Origin: DATHYU01 sp033722675
GTDB lineage: Bacteria > Actinomycetota > Acidimicrobiia > Spongiisociales > UBA11373
NCBI GenBank assembly: GCA_033722675.1
Contig: JAWVYO010000142.1
Span: forward strand, 1-5,390
DNA: 5,390 bases
Direction of reading: 5' to 3'
Below, in pieces: positions 1 through 5,390 of the stretch. The notes below the pieces were generated by a model that made no database searches, was not told the origin of the DNA, and saw only the letters and a program-made list of their open reading frames with translations. The position numbers and the translations under genes are program-made. Position 1 is the stretch's first letter. The number at the start of each line of letters is the position of its first letter.

Positions 1-20
1 CCTGGTCCTTGCCCGGTGCG

Positions 21-52
21 GGGTGGGCGCACCCACGTGGGTGCCCCCACCC
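21..52. repeat. 32-base near-perfect inverted repeat (hairpin) upstream of tadE
   Basis: The two arms (21-34 and 39-52) are reverse complements around the centre CACGTG. There is one mismatch, C28 against C45. As RNA this would fold into a 14-base stem with that one mismatch and an ACGT loop, ending only 9 bases before the ATG at 62. No T-rich run follows, so it is not a classical intrinsic terminator. It could be a U-less terminator or attenuator after an upstream gene, an mRNA structure affecting tadE translation, or a palindromic protein-binding site. No frame of the + strand has a stop codon between 1 and 61, so any upstream gene on this strand ends before the window or overlaps tadE. Confidence 0.6.
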
Positions 53-61
53 TTCCCGACC

Positions 62-433
62 ATGTCTCCGAGCGATCGGGAACGGGGGGCGGCACTCGTC
101 GAGTTCGCCCTCGTCCTCACGGTGCTCGTGCTCGTCCTGTTCGGGATCGTGGAGTTCTCTCGTGCCTATCACGCGCAGGTCCAGCTCACCCATGCGAGCC
201 GCGAGGGCGTGCGCGTGCACGCCGTCACCGGTGACGCGGAGCGCGCCGTGAACGCCACGCGCGCCGCGGCCCCGAGCCTCGACCAACTCGATCTGAGCGT
301 CGTCGTCGACGGCTGCGTTCCCGGCCTCCCGACGAGCGTCACGACGACCTATCCCGTGACGTACGACATCCCGCTGTTCGGGACGGCCACGATCACCCTC
401 TCCTCCACGGCGGTCATGCGATGCGGTGGCTGA
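62..433 (+). CDS. tadE: TadE-like pseudopilin (Tad pilus minor component)
   Basis: This is a 123-residue protein of the TadE family, a minor pseudopilin of Tad/Flp pili that sits in the membrane with its C-terminal part outside. A short charged head (SPSDRERG) is followed by GAALVEF at residues 9-15. Cleavage after G9 would put E14 at +5, which matches the G/XXXXE prepilin peptidase motif. A hydrophobic segment runs over about residues 10-31, followed by the family-typical EFSRAYHAQVQLTHASREG (31-49). The remainder is an extracytoplasmic domain with two cysteines, C85 and C121, that could form a disulfide. I chose ATG 62 because it puts the charged head directly before the motif. The frame stays open upstream, with GTG at 23 and 41, but that extension is proline-rich and unlike the family. 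No Shine-Dalgarno sequence precedes 62, so the start is not certain. The last 13 bases overlap the next gene. Confidence 0.88.
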   Translation: MSPSDRERGAALVEFALVLTVLVLVLFGIVEFSRAYHAQVQLTHASREGVRVHAVTGDAERAVNATRAAAPSLDQLDLSVVVDGCVPGLPTSVTTTYPVTYDIPLFGTATITLSSTAVMRCGG

Positions 434-1395
434 CCGACGAGTCCGGGGCAACGATCGTGCTCGCCGCCGCGGCGATGGTGGGGGTCCTCGCGCTCGCCGG
501 TCTCGCCGTGGACCTCGGAGCGGCGTACGTCGAGCGCCGCGAACTCGTGTCGGGCGCCGACGCGGCGGTTCTCGCCGTCGCCGAGGATTGCGCCACCTCG
601 TCGTCGGCCTGTGCCGCGGCCACCGCGAAGGAGACCGCACTCCGCTACGCCCGGGACAACGCCTCCGACGGAGCGGCCGGCGTCGATTTCGTCGACCTCG
701 ATCGCGTCGGCCGCTCCGTCCGGGTCGGTGTGTCGACCCTCAACCCGGACGGGACGACGATCGTGCCGCGCTACTTCTCGCGGGTGGTGGGGTGGGAGGG
801 CGTGACGGTACGCGCCGAGGCGACCGCCCGATGGGGCTTCCCGAGCTCGCTGCGGAGCACCATCCCCCTCATCATCTCCGACTGCGAGTTCCCCGCGAAC
901 GAACCGCTCCCCACCGCCGAGCGGGTGATCTACTTCCACGACGGCAACAGCACGGAACCGTGCAACGCCACCGCGGGCATGGACAGCGACGGTGACGGCA
1001 AGCTCGCCGGGGGATTCGGCTGGCTGGTCACCGACGGGGTCTGCGCCGTCGACCTCGCGATCGGTGCCTGGGAGTCCGACGATCCCGGCGCCTCCCCCTC
1101 CAACGGGTGCACGCCGGACCTCATCTGGGATCTCCTGGGCGAGCCGGTCCCGCTCCCCTTCTTCGACGACCTGACCGGTGTCGGCGCCAACGGGCGCTAC
1201 CACGTCGGCGGGTTCGGCTACTTCCACATCACCGGCTTCAACTTCGGCAGCCACTACAAGGCCCCCTCGGCTGCCACCGCACCGTGCTCCGGCGACGAGC
1301 GCTGTGTGTCCGGCTACTTCACCACGGGGGTCATCTACGAAGGCGAGCTCGGAGGCCCCGACCACGGGCTCCGCCTCGTCGAGCTCGTCGAGTAG
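421..1395 (+). CDS. tadG: TadG-like membrane-anchored Tad pilus protein
   Basis: This 324-residue protein begins with the TadE/TadG-like N-terminal module. It has a short cytoplasmic head (MRWLTDESG), a transmembrane segment at about residues 10-32, and then DLGAAYVERRELVSGADAA (31-49), the conserved stretch after the membrane helix. Residue 14 is Leu, so the +5 Glu of a processed pseudopilin is missing and the helix is probably an uncleaved anchor. Residues 140-324 form a large extracytoplasmic domain that I cannot assign to a named fold. The protein has eight cysteines (57, 64, 155, 181, 208, 230, 289, 295), all beyond the membrane helix, so disulfides are plausible. DSDGDGK at 188-194 resembles a DxDxDG calcium-binding loop. 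There is no ribosome binding site, and the start lies inside the end of tadE, so translation is probably coupled to it. The TadG name rests on the N-terminal module and position. The C-terminal domain differs from the classical VWA-type TadG. Confidence 0.8.
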   Translation: MRWLTDESGATIVLAAAAMVGVLALAGLAVDLGAAYVERRELVSGADAAVLAVAEDCATSSSACAAATAKETALRYARDNASDGAAGVDFVDLDRVGRSVRVGVSTLNPDGTTIVPRYFSRVVGWEGVTVRAEATARWGFPSSLRSTIPLIISDCEFPANEPLPTAERVIYFHDGNSTEPCNATAGMDSDGDGKLAGGFGWLVTDGVCAVDLAIGAWESDDPGASPSNGCTPDLIWDLLGEPVPLPFFDDLTGVGANGRYHVGGFGYFHITGFNFGSHYKAPSAATAPCSGDERCVSGYFTTGVIYEGELGGPDHGLRLVELVE

Positions 1396-1399
1396 GAGG
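1394..1399 (+). promoter_or_regulatory. Strong Shine-Dalgarno site of cpaB
   Basis: AGGAGG overlaps the TAG stop of the tadG-like gene and lies 7 bases before the ATG at 1407. It is the clearest ribosome binding site in the window. It fixes the cpaB start, although the same frame stays open about 300 bases upstream inside tadG. Confidence 0.85.
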
Positions 1400-1406
1400 C
1401 AACCGC

Positions 1407-2252
1407 ATGCGCAGGATGATCGGGGTCGTTGCCGCGGTGGCCCTCGCCGCGGTGGGGACGCTGCTCCTCGTCGGCTACGTGAAGGCCGCCGAGGAGCGGG
1501 CCCTGGCCGGCGAGGAGGTCGTTCCCGTCCTGGTCGTCGACCAGCCCGTCGAGCAGGGGACCGGGCCCGATGGCCTCATCGAGGCATTGCGGACCGAGCG
1601 GGTCCCCGCCAAGGTCGCCGCCGAGGGTGCGGTGGCCGAGATCGACGACCTTGAGGGCCTCGTCGCCGGCGTGGACCTCGTGCCCGGCGAGCAGTTGACC
1701 ATCCAGCGGTTCGTCGCCCCCGAGACGCTGGCCGTCACCAAGCGGGTGCCGGCGCCGGAGGGCTTCCTCGAGGTGACCGTGTCCCTGGCGCCCGACCGCG
1801 CCCTCGGGGGCCAGATCGTGCCCGGGGATCGCGTCGCCGTCATCGCCTCATTCGATCCCATCCAGGTGGGCGCGCCGGAGCCCGGCACCGACGAGGCGGG
1901 TGACGAGGTGGTGGTCGAGGACGACGAGGTCTTCGTGGGCGAGACGATCACCGACCCCGAGGGCGTCACCCGGGCGCCCCACGCCACCGGCCTGCTCCTG
2001 CGGGGCTCGCTCGTCACGAACGTCCAGGTCGAACAGCTCCCACGGGAGCCCGTCGACGAGATCCCCGAGGACGCGCCCGAACTGGCTCCGACGGGGAACC
2101 TGCTGGTGACCCTCGCCCTCACGCCCGAGGACGCTCCTCGCGTCGTGTTCACCGCGGAGCACGGCTTCCTGTGGCTGGCATCCGACGACGCCGGGTCGCC
2201 CGAGGGGCCCATCGAGGAGCCGATCCAGACGAGGGACCGGGTGTTCCGATGA
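1407..2252 (+). CDS. cpaB: Flp pilus assembly protein CpaB/RcpC
   Basis: This 281-residue protein belongs to the CpaB/RcpC family, extracytoplasmic SAF-domain proteins needed for Flp pilus assembly, probably at the cell wall side in an actinobacterium. An N-terminal membrane anchor lies at residues 5-24 (after MRRM). A SAF-like region follows at about 38-102, including VPVLVVDQPVEQG, the VPAK step and VDLVPGEQLTIQRF. The RcpC domain starts near 114 (PAPEGFLEVTVSLAPDRALG) and contains GGQIVPGDRVAVIA (134-147). It ends in the strongly conserved-looking NLLVTLAL (231-238) and VVFTAEHGFLWLA (247-259). Within the RcpC domain, residues 158-179 are an acidic loop with ten Asp/Glu and no Lys/Arg. The start is supported by AGGAGG 7 bases upstream. 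The stop TGA overlaps the next start as ATGA, which indicates coupled translation. Confidence 0.9.
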   Translation: MRRMIGVVAAVALAAVGTLLLVGYVKAAEERALAGEEVVPVLVVDQPVEQGTGPDGLIEALRTERVPAKVAAEGAVAEIDDLEGLVAGVDLVPGEQLTIQRFVAPETLAVTKRVPAPEGFLEVTVSLAPDRALGGQIVPGDRVAVIASFDPIQVGAPEPGTDEAGDEVVVEDDEVFVGETITDPEGVTRAPHATGLLLRGSLVTNVQVEQLPREPVDEIPEDAPELAPTGNLLVTLALTPEDAPRVVFTAEHGFLWLASDDAGSPEGPIEEPIQTRDRVFR

Positions 2253-3424
2253 AGCGCATCGTCGTCGCAGGGGCGTCCGATCAGTTCTACGGCCGGCTCC
2301 AGCAGGCCGTTCCCGATGCCGCCGACCGGATCTATCGCTGGGTGGAGCAGCTCGACGGCCCGGCCGTCGTGGAGGCGATCCTGGCCCTGGATCCGGCCGC
2401 CGTCGTCCTCGGCCCCGAGCTCCCGCCTCGTCTCGCCCTCGCCCTCGCCACCGAGTTCGACCGCGCCCGCCCGGACGTGAGCGTGCTCATCTCGGTGCCG
2501 CCGGACTCCGAGGTGGTCGAGGCGGCGCTGGCGGCGGGCGTCCGGGGCGTGCTGTCGCCGGGGGGATCGCGGGAGTCGTGGCGCGACACGGTGGTCCGCG
2601 CCGTGCGCGTCGTGGAGGCCCGCTCCGCCTCGTCGCAGCCGGGCTCCCGCGAGCGGAGGCACGGGGCCCGCGTGATCACGGTCTGTGCGCCGAAGGGCGG
2701 CGCCGGCAAGACCATGCTGTCGACGAACCTGGCGGCCGGCCTCGCCGCGGCGGCGCCCCGGCAGACCGTCATCGTCGACCTCGACCTCCAGTTCGGCGAC
2801 GTCGCCTACTCCTTCTCCCTCAAGCCGCGCCATTCCATCTACGACGCGGTGGCGACGCCGCAGTCGCTGGACCTGACGACGCTGAAGGTGTTCCTGACAC
2901 GGCACCAGTGCGAGCTCTACGCGCTCTGCGCGCCCGACGACCCCGCCCGGGGGGAGATGATCGGTCCCGAAGCGGTCGCCGAGATCGTGTCGCTGCTCAT
3001 GGCCGAGTTCGCCTACGTGGTCATCGACACCGGCGCGGGGCTCACCGAGCACACGCTCTCGGCGCTCGACGTCTCCACGGACATCGTGTTCGTCGCCGAC
3101 ATGGACATCCCCTCCGTACGGCACCTGCGCAAGGTCCTCAACGCCCTCGACCATCTCGGGATGAACACGCAGGATCGTCACTTCGTCATGAACCGCGCCG
3201 ACTCGCGGGTGGGCCTGTCGATGGCGGACGCCGCCGCCGCCGCCGGCATCACCATCGACGTGGAGGTGCCGTCGTCCCGCCACGTCCCGGTGGCCCTGAA
3301 CACCGGCACGCCGATCATCCTCGGCAACGCCCGGTCACCCGTGTCGAAGCGGATCTGGGAACTGGTCGGCCGGTTCGCCGACCTCGACGACGTGAATCGC
3401 AAGTCGACGAGATGGAGCGCGTGA
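2249..3424 (+). CDS. cpaE: CpaE/TadZ pilus-localising ATPase, receiver-like plus ParA/MinD-type domain
   Basis: This 391-residue protein has the two-domain layout of CpaE/TadZ, which places the Tad machine in the cell. Residues 1-125 form a receiver-like domain (KRIVVAGAS at 2-10; SVLISVPPDS at 78-87; AAGVRGVLSPGG at 95-106). The strand where a true receiver has its phosphoacceptor Asp reads AVVLGPELP (51-59), so it is probably not phosphorylated. A linker (about 124-140) leads to a ParA/MinD-type ATPase. This carries the deviant Walker A KGGAGKT (149-155) with signature lysine K149 and K154, then VDLDLQFGD (176-184) with D177 and D179, and Walker B VVIDTGAG with D260. All key ATPase residues are present, so the enzyme is probably active, unlike some degenerate TadZ proteins. 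The ATG overlaps the cpaB stop by four bases. An in-frame extension to 2171 lies inside cpaB and is not family-like. Confidence 0.9.
   Translation: MKRIVVAGASDQFYGRLQQAVPDAADRIYRWVEQLDGPAVVEAILALDPAAVVLGPELPPRLALALATEFDRARPDVSVLISVPPDSEVVEAALAAGVRGVLSPGGSRESWRDTVVRAVRVVEARSASSQPGSRERRHGARVITVCAPKGGAGKTMLSTNLAAGLAAAAPRQTVIVDLDLQFGDVAYSFSLKPRHSIYDAVATPQSLDLTTLKVFLTRHQCELYALCAPDDPARGEMIGPEAVAEIVSLLMAEFAYVVIDTGAGLTEHTLSALDVSTDIVFVADMDIPSVRHLRKVLNALDHLGMNTQDRHFVMNRADSRVGLSMADAAAAAGITIDVEVPSSRHVPVALNTGTPIILGNARSPVSKRIWELVGRFADLDDVNRKSTRWSA
3414..3417 (+). promoter_or_regulatory. Weak Shine-Dalgarno site of cpaF
   Basis: GGAG lies inside the last codons of cpaE, 10 bases before the cpaF ATG at 3428. 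It is short and the spacing is long, so re-initiation after cpaE translation may contribute as much as this site. Confidence 0.4.
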
Positions 3425-3427
3425 TCC

Positions 3428-4816
3428 ATGAAGCTCAGTGAACGGCTCGGCCAGGTTCCCGAGGCGCCCGTCACGGCGCCGGAAACGGGCGAGGGCGAGG
3501 ACGTCGCCGGCGCGGCGTCGATCGCCACGCCGCGACCCGCTCGCGACCCCCTCGCGGACTTCAAGCGGCAGGCGAGGGCGGCGTTGTTCTCGAAGCTGGA
3601 GGCCCGGACCATCGATGCCTCCCTCGACGAGCCGCAGCTCCGACGGGCGGTCGCCGCCGAACTCGAGCGGCTCATGGCCGCGGGCGACGCTCCCCTCAGT
3701 GCCCCCGAACGCGAGAAGATCGCCGAGGAGATCACCCAGGACATCGTCGGTCACGGGCCGATCGAGAAGTACCTGCGGGACACCACCGTGACCGAGGTGA
3801 TGGTGAACGCGACCGATCCGATCTTCATCGAGCGCGACGGCCGGATCGTCCAGACGGAGGCGAGCTTCGCCTCCGACGAGCACCTCCGCCATGTGATCGA
3901 GCGGATCGTCGCCCGGATCGGCCGCCGCATCGACGAGTCCTCGCCGATGGTGGATGCCCGCCTGGCCGACGGCAGCCGCGTCAACGCGGTCATCCCGCCC
4001 CTGGCGATCGACGGCCCCGCCCTGACGATCAGGAAGTTCTCCCGGGACCCCTACGGGATCGAGGAACTCGTCGGGTTCGGCACGCTGACCGTCCAGGTCG
4101 CCGGTCTGCTGAAGGCGTGTGTCCAGGGACGGCTCAACCTCCTCGTGAGCGGAGGGACCGGCACCGGCAAGACGACCCTGCTGAACGTGCTGTCGTCGTT
4201 CATCCCCTCCAGCGAGCGCATCGTCACCATCGAGGACGCCGCCGAGCTCCAGCTGCGGCAGGCGAACGTGGTGCGTCTCGAGAGCCGGCCCCCGAACATC
4301 GAGGGCAAGGGCCAGGTGACGATTCGGGACCTGCTCCGGAACTCGCTGCGGATGCGGCCCGACCGGATCGTGGTCGGCGAGGTTCGCGGCGCCGAAGCCC
4401 TCGACATGCTCCAGGCGATGAACACCGGCCACGACGGCTCGATGTCGACGCTGCACGCCAACTCGCCCCGGGACGCCCTGAACCGGCTCGAGACGATGGT
4501 GCTCATGGCGGGGATGGAGATCCCCATCGGAGCCATCCGCGACTACCTCAGTTCGGCCATCACGGTCATCGTGCAGCTCACGAGGATGCGGGACGGGTCC
4601 CGGCGCATCACCCAGGTGTCGGAGATCGTCGGCATGGAAGGCGACATCGTCACCATGCAGGACGTCTTCCGATTCCGGTCGGACGGGACCACCGACGGAG
4701 GCCGGATGACCGGCAGCCTGGAGCCGACCGGGATCCGTCCCGCCTTCGCAGAGACGCTGCGGAGCCGTGGCATCGCGCTCCCCGCGGCCCTCTTCGAGTC
4801 GGGGGCCGCTGCGTGA
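3428..4816 (+). CDS. cpaF: Tad pilus secretion ATPase CpaF/TadA (GspE/VirB11 family)
   Basis: This 462-residue protein is the hexameric cytoplasmic ATPase that powers Flp pilus assembly, and the most secure call in the window. A variable, Pro/Ala/Glu-rich head (about 10-42) precedes the helical N-terminal domain. IVGHGPIEKYLRDTTVTEVM (106-125) is typical of CpaF, followed by SSPMVDARLADGSRVNAVIPP (171-191). Catalytic motifs follow in order: Walker A GGTGTGKT (242-249, K248); Asp box TIEDAAELQL (267-276) with E269, D270 and E273; Walker B region RIVVGEVRGAE (313-323) with E318; His box TGHDGSMSTLHANS (333-346) with H335 and H343. There is one cysteine (C231) and no tetracysteine zinc motif. 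The length is normal for the family. The gene starts 3 bases after the cpaE stop. GGAG at 3414-3417, 10 bases upstream, is a weak ribosome binding site. Its stop overlaps the next start as GTGA. Confidence 0.96.
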   Translation: MKLSERLGQVPEAPVTAPETGEGEDVAGAASIATPRPARDPLADFKRQARAALFSKLEARTIDASLDEPQLRRAVAAELERLMAAGDAPLSAPEREKIAEEITQDIVGHGPIEKYLRDTTVTEVMVNATDPIFIERDGRIVQTEASFASDEHLRHVIERIVARIGRRIDESSPMVDARLADGSRVNAVIPPLAIDGPALTIRKFSRDPYGIEELVGFGTLTVQVAGLLKACVQGRLNLLVSGGTGTGKTTLLNVLSSFIPSSERIVTIEDAAELQLRQANVVRLESRPPNIEGKGQVTIRDLLRNSLRMRPDRIVVGEVRGAEALDMLQAMNTGHDGSMSTLHANSPRDALNRLETMVLMAGMEIPIGAIRDYLSSAITVIVQLTRMRDGSRRITQVSEIVGMEGDIVTMQDVFRFRSDGTTDGGRMTGSLEPTGIRPAFAETLRSRGIALPAALFESGAAA

Positions 4817-5390
4817 GACGCCTCCCCGTCGTCGTCCTGGGCCTCCTGCTGGTCCTGTGGCCCGCCGGCGTCTCGGCCCAGGAGTCGGGCATGGAGATCG
4901 TCGTCGACGCGTCCGATCACCCGCGCGTCGTCGTGGACGTCCTCGTCCCTGCGGCGATCGCGGAACGCGAACCGCCCGGCGAGGCGTTCGCCCTCGTGGA
5001 GAACGGCAGGCTGGTGCCCGCGGCGGTGCTCGCCCCCGCCGAGACGATCACCGAGGTGGTGCTCGTCGTCGACACCTCCGGCAGCATGGACGGCGAGCCC
5101 CTCCAGACGGCCGTCGCCGCGGCGACCGGGTTCTTCGATCGGCTGCCCGAGGCCACCGTCGCCTCGCTGATCACCACGGGGGGATCGTCGGAGGTCGTCT
5201 CGGGGCCCGGCAGCACCGCGGCGGTCGCCGACGCACTGTCGGGACTCGAGGCCGACGGAGAGACGGCGCTGTACGACGGGGTCGTGGACGCCGTCGCCCT
5301 CTTCGACGCCGACCCCCGGACCCGGGCCCTGCTCGTCGTCCTCTCCGATGGCGCGGACACCGCGAGCGAGGCCGATGCTGCCGAGGCGGC
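4813..5390 (+). CDS. Secreted VWA-domain protein, 3' end beyond window (possible VWA-TadB fusion)
   Basis: The reading frame opens at GTG 4813, overlaps the cpaF stop as GTGA, and runs open through the last base, giving 192 residues without a stop. Residues 1-22 look like a signal peptide: RR, then LPVVVLGLLLVLWPAG, then VSA before QE. After a beta-rich stretch (27-76) comes a VWA domain from about residue 80. EVVLVVDTSGSM (81-92) gives the DxSxS metal site (D87, S89, S91), T151 lies in GETALYDGV, and D179 in LLVVLSDGADT. All the canonical MIDAS positions are therefore present, so divalent-metal-dependent ligand binding outside the membrane is likely. tadB normally follows cpaF in Tad loci. 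I recall actinobacterial proteins with a secreted VWA part ahead of a TadB/T2SSF platform domain, so a fusion is plausible but not visible here. A later ATG at 4891 with AGGAG upstream would remove the signal peptide and is less likely. Confidence 0.85.
   Translation, partial: MRRLPVVVLGLLLVLWPAGVSAQESGMEIVVDASDHPRVVVDVLVPAAIAEREPPGEAFALVENGRLVPAAVLAPAETITEVVLVVDTSGSMDGEPLQTAVAAATGFFDRLPEATVASLITTGGSSEVVSGPGSTAAVADALSGLEADGETALYDGVVDAVALFDADPRTRALLVVLSDGADTASEADAAEA

Noticed and set aside
21..52. Classical rho-independent terminator
   Set aside because: The stem is strong, but no T-run follows and the tadE start comes 9 bases later. I describe it only as an inverted repeat with possible regulatory roles.
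23..61. GTG starts at 23 and 41 for tadE
   Set aside because: They lie in the inverted repeat and would add a Pro-rich head not typical of TadE. ATG 62 places the charged head directly before GAALVEF. The choice is not certain, because no Shine-Dalgarno sequence supports any of the three.
349..1365. 338-codon open frame on the minus strand
   Set aside because: It is antisense to the tadG-like gene, which has a membrane helix, family motif and operon position. The antisense translation has no membrane segment or domain that I recognise.
1107..1406. Upstream extension of the cpaB frame by 100 codons
   Set aside because: The extension is Arg/Pro-rich and lies inside tadG in another frame. AGGAGG at 1394-1399 and the membrane anchor directly after ATG 1407 mark the true start.
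2171..2248. Upstream extension of the cpaE frame by 26 codons
   Set aside because: It is Arg-rich, lies inside the conserved end of cpaB, and would put an odd tail ahead of the first strand of the receiver-like domain. ATG 2249 overlapping the cpaB stop is the better start.
1475..3283. 602-codon open frame on the minus strand
   Set aside because: It lies antisense to cpaB and cpaE, both with clear family motifs. Its translation is His/Arg/Gly-rich and low in complexity with no recognisable domain, as expected from an antisense frame in GC-rich coding DNA.
3335..4456. 373-codon open frame on the minus strand
   Set aside because: It is antisense to the very well conserved cpaF. The composition is that of a shadow frame and no motif is visible.
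1..5390. CRISPR array, tRNA/rRNA gene, insertion sequence or phage module
   Set aside because: I saw no spaced direct repeats, cloverleaf sequence, transposase or phage motif. The window is continuous pilus-assembly coding sequence with uniform base composition and no sign of recent insertion.

Overview
The window is a very GC-rich, tightly packed, single-strand gene block. It encodes the assembly machinery of a Tad (tight adherence, Flp/type IVc) pilus. Five complete genes and one gene cut by the right edge are read left to right: a TadE-like pseudopilin (62-433), a TadG-like membrane-anchored protein (421-1395), CpaB/RcpC (1407-2252), CpaE/TadZ (2249-3424), the CpaF/TadA secretion ATPase (3428-4816), and the N-terminal part of a secreted von Willebrand factor A (VWA) protein (4813 to past 5390). 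The codons end overwhelmingly in G or C, and long open reading frames appear in every frame as a result. The gene order and protein style fit a high-GC actinobacterium. The TadG-like and CpaB proteins resemble my recollection of Acidimicrobiia homologues, but that assignment is an inference from memory.

Layout: positions 1-61 hold no complete gene. They contain a near-perfect 32-base inverted repeat (21-52) just before the TadE start. From 62 onward there is essentially no non-coding DNA. The junctions are a 13-base overlap (tadE/tadG), an 11-base gap carrying an AGGAGG ribosome binding site (tadG/cpaB), an ATGA overlap (cpaB/cpaE), a 3-base gap (cpaE/cpaF) and a GTGA overlap (cpaF/VWA gene). 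This is the signature of one translationally coupled operon.

How the genes work together, from knowledge of Tad systems: CpaF hydrolyses ATP at the cytoplasmic face to drive pilin assembly. CpaE/TadZ positions the machine in the cell. CpaB acts outside the membrane as a SAF-domain assembly protein. TadE and the TadG-like protein are a minor pseudopilin and a membrane-anchored extracytoplasmic component. The inner-membrane platform proteins (TadB and TadC), the Flp pilin and the prepilin peptidase are not in the window. The VWA gene lies where tadB usually follows cpaF. It may be the start of a VWA-TadB fusion, but the window ends before that can be seen.

The system itself is known. The parts that deserve a second look are the VWA gene with a complete metal-binding motif, the cysteine-rich TadG-like protein with a calcium-loop-like motif, the receiver-like domain of CpaE without a phosphoacceptor, and the hairpin upstream of tadE.
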